From Dielma sp000508965 (GTDB lineage Bacteria > Bacillota_I > Bacilli_A > Erysipelotrichales > Erysipelotrichaceae), in contig BAHV02000017.1 in NCBI GenBank assembly GCA_000508965.1, forward strand, positions 1 to 64,000: a stretch of 64,000 nucleotides of DNA. The letters run 5' to 3'. Positions 52,867 through 62,409 of the stretch are shown here, one piece after another. The translations under genes and the position numbers were made by a program. Every line of letters starts with the position of its first letter. The first letter of the stretch is position 1. The notes below the pieces were generated by a model that searched no databases, was not told the DNA's origin, and worked only from the letters and a program-made list of their open reading frames with translations.

Positions 52867-54531
52867 ATGGCTTTAGATGGCTTACTCTTATATCAAATCA
52901 ATAAAGAAATAAAACAGCTGCTGCCGGCTAAAATTAATAAAATCCAGCAGATATCAGATACTGAAATTCTCTTTAACTGCCGTTCACGAAGCAGTGGTTT
53001 TAAGCTGATGATCAGCTGTCACTCACAATATAACCGCATTAATCTTACCGAAGAAACATACACCGCTCCCGATGTTCCGAATAACTTTATCATGGTGCTG
53101 AGGAAATATCTTGACGGCGGTATCATTAATTCATGTGAACAGATCGGCCTTGACCGCATTCTGCATATGCTGATTACTGCCCGTAATGATCTGGGTGACC
53201 AGCATGATTTTTCTTTGTACATCGAATTGATGGGCAAATATGCCAATTGCGTCTTAGTGGATGAAAATGAAAAGATCATCGATGCGATGAAGCGTATACC
53301 GCCCTTTGAAAACACGAAGCGAACCATTCATCCCGGTGCCCTTTATACATTGCCTTCTCAGGAGCTGAAGAAAGATCCGCGGATCACATTAGACGCTGAC
53401 GCAAATGAATCGCTGGTGAAGCAGTTTCATGGCTTCTCCCCGCAGCTAAGCCGTGAGTTTCAGCACCGCATGCATAACGGCGAAAAATTTGCGGAAATCA
53501 TGAAGGAACTGCTTGCCTCAAAAACGCTTTACATTACTGAAACCGAAAAGGAACCGCAGTTTCATTGTCTGCCGCTCACTCACCTTGATAATCCACCAGC
53601 CGCGAACAGCCTGCAAAAAGGTATCGATGTTATTTTCTACCACAAGGAAGAACGGGAACGCATCCGTCAGCAAAGCGGTGACTTATTCAAACTCGTGCGC
53701 CGTGAAATCAACAAGAACACCAATAAGCTGGGCAAACTCCGCCAGACGCTGGAAGATGCGATGAACTGCGAACATTACCGGATGTACGGCGATCTGCTTT
53801 ATGCCTATGCCAATACGCTGAATGAAAAAAGCGGCAGTGCTGAGCTGCCTGATTTTGAAAATGGCGAACTGATTAAAATCCCATTGGATATACGGTTTGA
53901 TGCCAAGCAGAATGCGAAAAAGTATTATCAGAAATATCATAAAAGTAAAACCGCTCAGCTTTTAGTCAGCGAACAGATTTCACTCTGCGTAAAAGAACTC
54001 GCTTATTTTGAAGAGATCGGCGCTCAGCTTGAATATGCCAGCTTTGAGGATGCCGTTGAAATTCGTAATGAATTAGAAAAAATGCATTATTTAAAGCCGC
54101 AGAAGCAAAGAATTAAGAAGAAAAAACAAAATGAAATCCCGCATTTCATGACCTTTGAATTTGAAGACGGTCATAAGATCTATGTCGGCAAGAATAATAT
54201 TCAAAATGATTATCTGACTTTCCGTTTTGCGCGCAAAGAGGATTTGTGGCTTCATGCCAAGGATTTCCATGGCGCTCATGTTCTGATCAATGATGCCCAT
54301 CCTAATGAAGAGCTGCTGCGCCTGGCTGCCATGTTAGCCGCTTATTATTCACAGGGACGGCAGTCAAGCTCGGTACCCGTTGATTATTGTGAAGTCCGCT
54401 ATTTAAAAAAAGCGAAGGGCGGCATGCTTGGCCAAGCCCTGCTTTCCTCATATAAAACCATTTATATTGATCCTGAACCGGCAGCGATTCAAAGCTTATT
54501 AAGCACACATCTGGCAAAGCGCCGCCATTAA
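52867..54531 (+). CDS. rqcH: Rqc2/RqcH homologue (NFACT ribosome rescue factor)
   Basis: The protein adds Ala tails to nascent chains on stalled 50S subunits. I start at MALDGLLLYQI (52867), with AAAGGAGG upstream; 554 residues. NFACT-N runs to about 220 and keeps the DR pair (LDRILHM) used for tailing. A coiled-coil middle follows, then the NFACT-R domain (WLHAKDFHGAHVLI). An extended -10 TGGTATAAT lies just upstream. The stop overlaps that of the convergent GT51 gene. Confidence 0.93.
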   Translation: MALDGLLLYQINKEIKQLLPAKINKIQQISDTEILFNCRSRSSGFKLMISCHSQYNRINLTEETYTAPDVPNNFIMVLRKYLDGGIINSCEQIGLDRILHMLITARNDLGDQHDFSLYIELMGKYANCVLVDENEKIIDAMKRIPPFENTKRTIHPGALYTLPSQELKKDPRITLDADANESLVKQFHGFSPQLSREFQHRMHNGEKFAEIMKELLASKTLYITETEKEPQFHCLPLTHLDNPPAANSLQKGIDVIFYHKEERERIRQQSGDLFKLVRREINKNTNKLGKLRQTLEDAMNCEHYRMYGDLLYAYANTLNEKSGSAELPDFENGELIKIPLDIRFDAKQNAKKYYQKYHKSKTAQLLVSEQISLCVKELAYFEEIGAQLEYASFEDAVEIRNELEKMHYLKPQKQRIKKKKQNEIPHFMTFEFEDGHKIYVGKNNIQNDYLTFRFARKEDLWLHAKDFHGAHVLINDAHPNEELLRLAAMLAAYYSQGRQSSSVPVDYCEVRYLKKAKGGMLGQALLSSYKTIYIDPEPAAIQSLLSTHLAKRRH

Positions 54532-55220
54532 GGATTAACGCCTAACAGCAGCCTTGCCAGCTCATCGTCATCATAGTAGCCGTTATCTTCAATGGTCGCC
54601 AAGACTGCCTGCTGACGGAGTCTTGCCTGATCCTCATGATTGCTGAGCTGATAATTAGCGGGAGACTGGGGGATGCCGGCCAGCAAGGTTGCTTGGTCAA
54701 AGCTTAAATCAGCCGGTTCAACATGAAAGTAATTCATGCTGGCACTGGCAATACCAATATTATTGTCTCCATAGTTTATGATGTTGAGATATAATTCTAA
54801 AAGCGTATCCTTATCATACAGCCGTTCTAAATCTTTTGTTACGAAAAATTCAGCAACCTTGCGGATGATTGAAGGCTGAAAGGAAAAATACATGTTTTTT
54901 GCCAGCTGCTGAGTGATGGTAGAACCGCCGCCGCTGATTTGCCCGCTGGTAATGAATACATAAAGAATCCGTCCGTAAGCGATCAGATCAACACCCTGAT
55001 GCTTATAGAACCGCTTATCCTCTGTGGATATTGTCGCTACCTTCAGATAGTCACTGATTTCATCAATCGGCACATAATCGTCCTTCTGCATGATCGAGGC
55101 AACCTTATCCTGGATCGGCATTTCACGGATCACACTGCGATATTCAATAAAGCCTAATACCAGCAGTACCATAAAACAAGCCATGATGGTTAATGCGAAT
55201 GCTTTGATCAGTTTCTTCAT
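54528..55220 (-). CDS. Monofunctional GT51 peptidoglycan glycosyltransferase
   Basis: The 230-residue protein polymerises lipid II glycan. A membrane segment (about residues 7-28) precedes the GT51 domain with EDKRFYKHQGVDL (catalytic Glu) and GGSTITQQLAKN. No transpeptidase domain follows. I start at MKKLIKAF (55220) with GGTGGTGA upstream. The stop shares TTAA with rqcH. Confidence 0.88.
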   Translation of the reverse strand: MKKLIKAFALTIMACFMVLLVLGFIEYRSVIREMPIQDKVASIMQKDDYVPIDEISDYLKVATISTEDKRFYKHQGVDLIAYGRILYVFITSGQISGGGSTITQQLAKNMYFSFQPSIIRKVAEFFVTKDLERLYDKDTLLELYLNIINYGDNNIGIASASMNYFHVEPADLSFDQATLLAGIPQSPANYQLSNHEDQARLRQQAVLATIEDNGYYDDDELARLLLGVNP

Positions 55221-55356
55221 CTGAATCACCACCTTTACTATAACCATTATAAAACAGCATTTAAATGACAGCCATCGCTTACACTTACAGTTAGCTTTCA
55301 ATTTTGTAAGGTCTGGATATGAAAGAGGCAGAATGATCTGCCTTTTATTATTCCTA

Positions 55357-55611
55357 TTATAGATTATGCTTTTTAATCAGGCTCATGATCATCGCAAGCT
55401 CACAGCGTCTGACATAAATACGATAGATACAGTCACTCCTTTGTTCGCCGAACTTCTTACCTAATTGTGAAGCCGCCGCAGGCAATGGCTGATAAACCAT
55501 CGATTTAACATAAACCTCATAGCCGTTAGCTAATAATAAGTCTTTGATTTGTACCTGCCGATCAGCAGAAGCTGTATCAAGCAATACCGCGCGGTTTAAT
55601 AAGTGAAGCAC
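55357..55611 (-). CDS. Small protein, tandem paralogue B
   Basis: GAGGGTG precedes a GTG start at 55611, giving about 84 residues beginning VLHLLNRAVLLD. The pattern SADRQVQIKDLLLANGYEV then CIYRIYVRRCELAMIMSLI aligns with the upstream neighbour. The longer frame runs into that gene. Resembles DUF2007-type small proteins weakly. Unknown function. Confidence 0.55.
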   Translation of the reverse strand: MLHLLNRAVLLDTASADRQVQIKDLLLANGYEVYVKSMVYQPLPAAASQLGKKFGEQRSDCIYRIYVRRCELAMIMSLIKKHNL

Positions 55612-55621
55612 ATTATCACCC

Positions 55622-55879
55622 TCAATTCTTTTGTTTCTTATACGTTTGTAAGAGATGCATGGCTTTCTCATAATCTCTTTTAGCTACATAGATGACATAC
55701 TCACTGTCTTGTTTTCCCTGAACGCAGCTTCTTTCTGTCATTCTGCCGCGATTGGGTTCCGCCTGAATGATTTTCCAACGATAATCGACACCGCAGGCGC
55801 CAAGAATCTGACGGATCTCAGCCTGACGTTCTTCGGAAAATGTAGCTGCTACTTCTTTTCGATTAAAAATAGTGATCAT
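55622..55879 (-). CDS. Small protein, tandem paralogue A
   Basis: The 85-residue protein begins MITIFNRKEVAATFSEERQA and ends with EYVIYVAKRDYEKAMHLLQ. It has the same order of elements as the downstream protein, so the pair is a tandem duplication. AAGGAGAAGG precedes the ATG. The family is not certain; a DUF2007-like fold is a guess. Confidence 0.6.
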   Translation of the reverse strand: MITIFNRKEVAATFSEERQAEIRQILGACGVDYRWKIIQAEPNRGRMTERSCVQGKQDSEYVIYVAKRDYEKAMHLLQTYKKQKN

Positions 55880-55975
55880 AGCCTTCTCCTTTCCGCATCA
55901 AGGATACTTTATCTATTTATATTTTAACATGCTCCCAATAAGCGCATTCTTTCATTATTGTCACATAGTAAAAGT

Positions 55976-56012
55976 AAATACCGCATCGGCAGAAGCGATG
56001 CGGTATTTTTAT
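55976..56012 (-). terminator. Terminator after the patatin gene
   Basis: AAATACCGCATCG pairs with CGATGCGGTATTT (55976-56009). The minus-strand tail is only partly T-rich. Confidence 0.65.
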
Positions 56013-56018
56013 TTAGCT

Positions 56019-56867
56019 TTATTTTTCAGATGCATTCAAAAGAGCCTTAATTTCATCCAAATGCGCCTCAGCCATCTGATATCCCATATCATAGGCTGCC
56101 TGAAGCTTATTCAAATCCTTTTCAAAGCTTTCAATCGGCCACTCAGGACGCAAAATCAGTGCCTTCCCTTCTCGCTCCAGCTGCTCACAGAACTGCACGG
56201 TTTCATTGTATGCCAGATGTCTTTTTTCTAACAAGGGTACCAGCTTTGGATATTTCTTTTTCAAAACCTTAGCCGCGACGATGTTCTGCTTGCTGAGTTC
56301 CTTTACATAACCTTTGCAGCGGGTCAAAATAATCAAATGCTTATCACAGCCATCGGCAATTGCCTTGCGGATCGGAATCGGATCTGCCAGACCGCCGTCA
56401 TAAAACCGTTTGCCATTTAATTCAATCGCCGGGAATACTAAGGGAATCGCACACGTTGCCCGCAGCATCGTACACTGTTTATCAAGCAGCTGGCAATTGA
56501 TGTATTCAGCCTCACCGGTATCGGCATTGGTTACGCCGACCCAGCCCTGACCTGGGTAATCATAAAATGCCTGCCAGTCAAAGGGCAGCAGTTTATTAGG
56601 AACTTCATCATAGACAAAATCTAAGCCAAACAGACTTTGATGTTTCATCAGATTGCCAATTCCAACATAGCGCTTGTCATTGCGGTAGCGCATAAATACC
56701 TCAAGATTGCGTCCCTTCTGACGTGACAGATAGCTCATGCCATCGGTAATCCCCGCCGAAACACCGATAACATAAGGAAAATATAACTTGTGGTCAAGCA
56801 GACAATCCATGATTCCGCAGGAGAATACCGGTCTAAAGGTACCGCCCTCAAGAATTAAAGACTGCAT
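56019..56867 (-). CDS. Patatin-like phospholipase
   Basis: The start MQSLILEGGTFRPVFSCG at 56867 overlaps the asnA stop (TAATG), giving 282 residues. The oxyanion loop is GGTFRPVF, the nucleophile GVSAG, and the aspartate of the dyad DGG (RFYDGGLADP). It should hydrolyse acyl lipids in the cytoplasm. It is translationally coupled to asnA, an unexplained pairing. Confidence 0.88.
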   Translation of the reverse strand: MQSLILEGGTFRPVFSCGIMDCLLDHKLYFPYVIGVSAGITDGMSYLSRQKGRNLEVFMRYRNDKRYVGIGNLMKHQSLFGLDFVYDEVPNKLLPFDWQAFYDYPGQGWVGVTNADTGEAEYINCQLLDKQCTMLRATCAIPLVFPAIELNGKRFYDGGLADPIPIRKAIADGCDKHLIILTRCKGYVKELSKQNIVAAKVLKKKYPKLVPLLEKRHLAYNETVQFCEQLEREGKALILRPEWPIESFEKDLNKLQAAYDMGYQMAEAHLDEIKALLNASEK

Positions 56868-57880
56868 TATAACAACCTGATGCCGTGTTTTCGGCATTCC
56901 TCAATCATATCCGCGCCCCAGGTAGAAACCTGTACCTCACCGATATGTGCCTTATTCAGCATCATCAGACAAAGCCGTGACTGACCGATACCGCCGCCCA
57001 TTGTAAGCGGCAGCTCATCATTCATCAATGCCTTATGAAAAGGATATTCCAAGCGATTCAATGTATTCGCCTTTGTGCATTGATCCAGCAATGATTCACG
57101 ATCTACTCGGATACCCATGCTGGATAATTCAAGAGCACAGTCAAGAATCGGATAATAAACAAGCAGATCGCCGTTTAATTTCCAATCATCATAATCCGGT
57201 GCGCGGCCGTCATGCGGCATACCACTTTTCAGCTTATCACCAATCTGCATGATAAACACGGTTCTCTTTTCTTTACAGATCAGATATTCACGTTCCTTGC
57301 CGCTCTTATTTGGATACATATCCTCCAGCTCCTGAGAAGTGATAAAAAAGACCTCACCCTGTACGATCCGCTGCAGCTCATCATAATGCTCATGCAGCAC
57401 ATATTCAGTTTCCTTAATTGCCTTTACAATCGCCCGCACCGTTTCCTTTAATGTATCCATCGTTCGCTCTTCACGTTCAATAATCTTCTCCCAGTCCCAC
57501 TGGTCAACATAAACAGAATGCAGATTATCCAACTCCTCATCACGGCGGATTGCATTCATATCGGTATAGATACCGCGGTAAGTTTCAAAATCATACTGCT
57601 TCAAAGCCAAGCGTTTCCATTTAGCCAATGAATGCACGACCTCCACATCACTGTGAATATCCTTAATATCAAAACCAACCGGCCGTTCCACACCGTTCAA
57701 ATTATCATTCAAACCGGAATCATTGCGTACAAACAGCGGTGCTGAAACACGCACTAAATTCAAATGATGCGCCAGTCTTTTCTCAAAAGAGTCTTTAACA
57801 ATTTTAATAGCCAGCTCTGTATCAAGATAATTTAATTTATTTTCATAGTTCTTTGGGAGAACTAAACGTTCACGATTCAT
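56867..57880 (-). CDS. asnA: Aspartate--ammonia ligase
   Basis: The ammonia-dependent asparagine synthetase, related to class II aaRS. Its 337 residues begin RLVLPKNYENKL and contain FVRNDSGLNDNLNGVERPVGF and the C-terminal GGGIGQSRLCLMML. GAGGAGG lies upstream, and a TATAAT about 40 bases before it. It feeds asparagine synthesis. Confidence 0.96.
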   Translation of the reverse strand: MNRERLVLPKNYENKLNYLDTELAIKIVKDSFEKRLAHHLNLVRVSAPLFVRNDSGLNDNLNGVERPVGFDIKDIHSDVEVVHSLAKWKRLALKQYDFETYRGIYTDMNAIRRDEELDNLHSVYVDQWDWEKIIEREERTMDTLKETVRAIVKAIKETEYVLHEHYDELQRIVQGEVFFITSQELEDMYPNKSGKEREYLICKEKRTVFIMQIGDKLKSGMPHDGRAPDYDDWKLNGDLLVYYPILDCALELSSMGIRVDRESLLDQCTKANTLNRLEYPFHKALMNDELPLTMGGGIGQSRLCLMMLNKAHIGEVQVSTWGADMIEECRKHGIRLL

Positions 57881-57956
57881 ATTGATTCCTCCTCAGACTT
57901 CTCAATTATACAACGATTTTCATCAAAAATGAAAGTATTTTCTGAAAAATCTATGA

Positions 57957-59261
57957 TTAGAATCTGATTTCTTCCTCATCCATCGTTAAAGATGTTTCAT
58001 AAAAAGCCTGACATGCCTGACTCATATACTGACCATCCTGTATTCCCGCTGTCTCATAGGATGAATGCATCGCAAGCTGGGCAAGACCGATATCAATCGT
58101 TTTGATGCTGACATGTCTTGATGATAGATTGCCCAACGTTGAACCGCCCGGCATATCAGAACGGTTGTAATAATATTGAAGCGGCACACCCGCCCGTTCA
58201 CAAATTGTTTTAAAGACGGCATTGCTGACACCATCGGTCGTATATTTCTGATTCGCATTTCCCTTTACAACAACACCCTGATTCATCAGCACCTGATTCG
58301 TCTTATCACTGAATTCAGGATGATTGGGATGCAGCGCGTGAGCATTATCCGCAGAAAGCATAAAAGAATGATTCAAACCAGCCAGATAGGCTTCTTCATC
58401 ATAACCAAGATTAGCACTGATTCGCTTCAGCACATCATAAAGGAATGTTGAATCCGCTCCCTGCTTGCTAGTTGAACCTACCTCTTCATTATCAAAACAG
58501 CCATAGACGATAATGCGTTCATCATTTTGCGCTTTCAGGAAACCATCGAGCGTCGTATAGGCACATTCAAGATTATCCAGCTTCGGTGAAGAAACAAATT
58601 CTTCCTCAGCGCCCCAGATTGAATAAGGCGTGCGGTTATAGATGTTTAATTCCATGCTTAAAATATCTGCTTCCGCTGCCTTAATATCTTCTGCAATCAG
58701 TTTTTTCAGTGTACCCTGCTTATTTTGAGCACTGAATAAAGGCAGCAGGTCAACCTGCAGATTATAATTATATCCGCTGTTGATACTGCGGTTCATATGA
58801 ATAGCCACATTGGGAATCATTAGCAAATCACGGCCGGCATCATAAAGCTGAATCTCAATTTTATCCGCTTTCTTAACCGCCAGCCGGCCAGCCAGCGACA
58901 ACGGACGATCAAACCATGATGAAGCAATCATGCCGCCATATCCTTCAGTATTTAACTGCAGATAGGCGCTGCTTTCAATTTCCGCGTTTTCCTTCAGCTT
59001 AAACGTTGGTGAATCGGAATGCGAAGCGGTAATATTAAAAATCGGTGCAGGTAATTCACAGCCTATCTTAAATGCTAATATACTGCTGCCGTTACGGGTA
59101 ACAACATAGCCCCTGCCTTTTTCAAGCTGCCATACAGTCCCTTCCTTTAATTCTGTAAAGCCGGCCGTTAGACATTTATCTTTTAACTCATGAACAGCAT
59201 GAAAAGTGCTTGGACTCTTTTGAATAAAAGCCAGGCAGTCATGCATTAATTGATTTTTCAT
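57957..59261 (-). CDS. M18 family aminopeptidase
   Basis: The 434-residue dinuclear zinc enzyme has TASHSDSPTFKLK, FDNEEVGS and MPGGSTLGNL, the metal-binding and catalytic blocks of M18. GGAGG precedes the ATG. It cleaves N-terminal acidic or other residues in peptides inside the cell. Confidence 0.94.
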   Translation of the reverse strand: MKNQLMHDCLAFIQKSPSTFHAVHELKDKCLTAGFTELKEGTVWQLEKGRGYVVTRNGSSILAFKIGCELPAPIFNITASHSDSPTFKLKENAEIESSAYLQLNTEGYGGMIASSWFDRPLSLAGRLAVKKADKIEIQLYDAGRDLLMIPNVAIHMNRSINSGYNYNLQVDLLPLFSAQNKQGTLKKLIAEDIKAAEADILSMELNIYNRTPYSIWGAEEEFVSSPKLDNLECAYTTLDGFLKAQNDERIIVYGCFDNEEVGSTSKQGADSTFLYDVLKRISANLGYDEEAYLAGLNHSFMLSADNAHALHPNHPEFSDKTNQVLMNQGVVVKGNANQKYTTDGVSNAVFKTICERAGVPLQYYYNRSDMPGGSTLGNLSSRHVSIKTIDIGLAQLAMHSSYETAGIQDGQYMSQACQAFYETSLTMDEEEIRF

Positions 59262-59323
59262 AGATATTTTCCTCCAATGTTCCTATTATAGCACAAGTGA
59301 AATTGAGTAATGCGTAAAAACCG

Positions 59324-60118
59324 TTAATCATTAACCTTTTTCCTCATTTGATCAGCAAGAAAATAAGTACAGGATTCACATTTATTATCTAAATGAACCT
59401 TTCCGGTAAAGATGCTTTCATGAATATTCTTTTCACGCACCCCCAGCGCATTCAGTTCTGCCTTCGCGAGATGCCTTGCTTCCTGATCCATCCACGGTCC
59501 CAGCATGACATGAACAAAAGCCGCAAAATCAGCAGGCAGCGCTGCAAATATACCCTTATTATCCGCGTCTTTTAAACGCATCAGAAAGCGCACTTCGTTT
59601 TCATAGCTCCACGCGTCAGCTTTAATTAAACCGGTCATTATTCTTTCATGACTGATATTGGTCAAAGCCGGCATCTCCGTAATATCGATCTTGCGGTTGT
59701 TCCAGCGCAGCTGATGCGCCTTTTGATGACCGACATAGATTACATCACTCAATAAAACATCTGCTGTTTTTTCAGTATCCGCCAGCCACTGCATCATCAA
59801 TTTACGCGGCAATGATATTCTGACAGCCGCCTGTCTCGGAAAACAATATAAACCCCACATCGCCATATTTTCAGATTCGCCGAAACAAAAACTGGCAAAA
59901 ACCGTTTGCCGCCATACTTCCTCGGCCCCTTTTTCCTGACGTTCCTGAAGATCATTCATCGTTATCGGATCTGACAGCTTCCATGTATTACCGTTAAGAA
60001 TCAGTTTTAAGGTCTGCAAGCTTGTATAATGATGATAATTCTGATGACGGCTGCCGCGTTCTTTTAAAAATGCACAGACTTCATCGACAGAGGTCAGCTG
60101 CATAAAATCCTGACTCAT
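59324..60118 (-). CDS. DUF2971 protein
   Basis: The family core is visible: NYHHYTSLQTLKLIL, LSDPITMNDLQE, ENMAMWGLYC and AWSYENEVRF. I start at MSQDFMQL (60118), though MNMSQ two codons earlier is possible; about 264 residues. Some DUF2971 proteins belong to phage-abortive systems, but nothing else defence-like is near. The C-terminus carries two cysteines (CESC). Confidence 0.8.
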   Translation of the reverse strand: MSQDFMQLTSVDEVCAFLKERGSRHQNYHHYTSLQTLKLILNGNTWKLSDPITMNDLQERQEKGAEEVWRQTVFASFCFGESENMAMWGLYCFPRQAAVRISLPRKLMMQWLADTEKTADVLLSDVIYVGHQKAHQLRWNNRKIDITEMPALTNISHERIMTGLIKADAWSYENEVRFLMRLKDADNKGIFAALPADFAAFVHVMLGPWMDQEARHLAKAELNALGVREKNIHESIFTGKVHLDNKCESCTYFLADQMRKKVND

Positions 60119-60169
60119 ATTCATTCCCCATTTCATCTAAGTTTCTTTGAAGATTTCATCCTTATTATA

Positions 60170-60209
60170 GCAAAAAAGCACGTCTTTTTTTCATTTTGAC
60201 CGTGCTTTT
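60170..60209 (-). terminator. Terminator after the PTS IID gene
   Basis: AAAAGCACG and CGTGCTTTT pair around a long loop (60175-60209), with a T run on the minus strand. Confidence 0.7.
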
Positions 60210-60230
60210 CATTATTCAAGCGAATTGTTT

Positions 60231-61103
60231 TTATGCGTAGAATCCGGTAGCATAGCCAATTGCCGTTAAAACAATAGCAAGCACCAGAATCAAAGCCATT
60301 AATTTAAGCGGTGACCATTTCTTTTTAGAATATAGATAATAGACACCCAGAGTTAATAATAAAGGCAAAATTTGAGGGAAAATCGAATTCAGCATCGCAT
60401 CCGCATTGAATAAGACTTGGGCAGGAATGATTTCACCGGTTGCGCCGTCTAATACATCTTTTACGATTTGAATCGGCAATGTCAAGCTTACAAATGAAGC
60501 GGTTAATGCACCGACAACCACTAAACCTAAAACGCCCATCGTATCTGTAAACGCGTCTAATTTACCGCTGCCCATAAAGCCCTGCATACCCTCAAGACCA
60601 GAACGGTAGCCCATTCTGAATAACCACCAGCTTAATGTATAAGTGATGATCGGATAGGCAATCATATAAAGCAGAGGCCCAATCCATGCTGAAGTCGGAG
60701 AGGATTGTGAAATTGATAAACAGATTGTCAATAAAATAGGTATAATGGTTGCTACCCACAACGAATCACCAATCGCACTCGTAGGTCCAATCAAGGCTAC
60801 TTTTACGGATTCAATAACTTCCGGGGTACATTGTCCATTCGCATTGGCTTCTTCCAAGCCGCATACAATACCATTACAGATTGAGCCAACTTGTGCTTCG
60901 GTATTAAACAGCGTTACATGACGCAATAAAGCGGCTGCTTTTTCTTCTTTTGTTGTATATAATTCATCAATGACCGGTGCCATTGACTGTCCAAATGCCA
61001 TTCCCAGCATTGATTCTGCCTGTTGGGAACAGCCATTGAAGAAGAACCAACTATGGAATGATTTCTTTAGTGTCTTAGGACTGATTTTCTTAACTTCACT
61101 CAT
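60231..61103 (-). CDS. PTS mannose-family transporter subunit IID
   Basis: The 290-residue membrane protein starts MSEVKKISPKTLKKSFHSWF at 61103, one base after the IIC stop; the longer frame overlaps IIC. Family motifs include EAQVGSICNGIVCGLEEANA and GPTSAIGDSLW. It forms the channel with IIC. The substrate is unknown, probably a hexose or amino sugar. Confidence 0.93.
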   Translation of the reverse strand: MSEVKKISPKTLKKSFHSWFFFNGCSQQAESMLGMAFGQSMAPVIDELYTTKEEKAAALLRHVTLFNTEAQVGSICNGIVCGLEEANANGQCTPEVIESVKVALIGPTSAIGDSLWVATIIPILLTICLSISQSSPTSAWIGPLLYMIAYPIITYTLSWWLFRMGYRSGLEGMQGFMGSGKLDAFTDTMGVLGLVVVGALTASFVSLTLPIQIVKDVLDGATGEIIPAQVLFNADAMLNSIFPQILPLLLTLGVYYLYSKKKWSPLKLMALILVLAIVLTAIGYATGFYA

Positions 61104-61104
61104 C

Positions 61105-61884
61105 TTACACTGTCTCCTTTTCCTTAGTAATAACCGCATAATAAAGCACCGCTGTAATTACCCCGACAACGGCAACCGCCATTGTATTCAAACCAAAATA
61201 AGTAACTAAAATAAAACCGCCTAAGAAAATCGCCAGATCATAACGCTTCTTTAACAGGAATGAAAGCAAGATGCCCATACCGAGGGCAGCCATCATGCCG
61301 CCAAAAACACTCAAGCCAGTAGTAACCCAATTCGGAATCAAGGTGGCGAAATCGGCTTGTCCGGAAGCTGCTGTCATTGATGTCAATACAATGACGGCCG
61401 GAATAAAACGGCATGCGAAACCGATCAACTGCCCTAATACCATATTCGGAATATACATTTTAGAAGTATTGCCTTCTTCCGCATACTTATGAGCAATGCG
61501 ATTTAAAGGCAGGTTAAGTGCATAAGATACATTCCACATCAATTGTCCGACTAAACCGCCGATACCGGCGAATACGACCGCTAAACCAATCAAGCCGGTG
61601 GCATCTAAGCCTTTGCCGAAAATTAATGCTGCTGCCGTACCAATATAGGTTGCATAAGATAAGTCCCAAGCAACCGCACCGCCCGGAGTTACATTACCCA
61701 TATACATGATTTGCAGCGGTATGCCGACAATCAAAGCACTGTTGATATCCCCCATGATAATGCCAACAACAAATGATGCAACCAGCGGCCGCCCCAATGT
61801 ATACCAGCCAATGGTATTCCCTACAATTGAGCCAATCGAGCCGAGATAAATAAACAATGCGATTAATAGAATCTGAATAGTCAT
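61105..61884 (-). CDS. PTS mannose-family transporter subunit IIC
   Basis: The 259-residue protein has about seven to eight hydrophobic segments with the IIC pattern (GDINSALIVGIPLQIMYMG, TPGGAVAWDLSYATYIGTA). It sits between IIB and IID in the usual order. Confidence 0.93.
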   Translation of the reverse strand: MTIQILLIALFIYLGSIGSIVGNTIGWYTLGRPLVASFVVGIIMGDINSALIVGIPLQIMYMGNVTPGGAVAWDLSYATYIGTAAALIFGKGLDATGLIGLAVVFAGIGGLVGQLMWNVSYALNLPLNRIAHKYAEEGNTSKMYIPNMVLGQLIGFACRFIPAVIVLTSMTAASGQADFATLIPNWVTTGLSVFGGMMAALGMGILLSFLLKKRYDLAIFLGGFILVTYFGLNTMAVAVVGVITAVLYYAVITKEKETV

Positions 61885-61896
61885 AGATATTCCTCC

Positions 61897-62385
61897 CTAT
61901 ATTGTTTTCTTAAATGCACTCCAGCTCATGCCGGCAGCATTCGGCAATTGCTGAAAGTCCACTTTAAAACCTTTTTCAACTAAACTGTCAATATCTTTTA
62001 CATCCTGTTCACTCAAGAAGAATATACCCGTAGCTCCTTTGACTTGGTGAACACTGTCACTGCGTTTTGCGATGTTGCCTAATATAATAAATTCACAGCC
62101 GGCAATTTCTTCTTGGATTTCCATTAAACGGCTTGGATATTTAACAATCACTAATCTTGTTTTAGCACTGTCTTCCTTCAATAATTCTTTAGCCTGATCA
62201 ATCGTCACAATTTTCGTAGCGTAGTTTTTAGGAACGCCCATTTCCATGATGGATCTCAGCATCGGATTTGAAGCACTGTCATTATCAATCGCGATAATCT
62301 CTTGTATCGATAATGTCGGACACCAAGCTAACACTGTTTGACCATGAATCAGACGGTCATCGACGCGCACATATACTTTTCCCAT
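61897..62385 (-). CDS. PTS mannose-family subunit IIB
   Basis: The 162-residue phosphocarrier has VDDRLIHGQTVLAW with phosphorylated His14, the standard mark of this family. It accepts phosphate from IIA, which is not in the window. It lies 12 bases from IIC. Confidence 0.95.
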   Translation of the reverse strand: MGKVYVRVDDRLIHGQTVLAWCPTLSIQEIIAIDNDSASNPMLRSIMEMGVPKNYATKIVTIDQAKELLKEDSAKTRLVIVKYPSRLMEIQEEIAGCEFIILGNIAKRSDSVHQVKGATGIFFLSEQDVKDIDSLVEKGFKVDFQQLPNAAGMSWSAFKKTI

Positions 62386-62409
62386 AATTTCCTCCCGGCT
62401 TTTGCCTTT

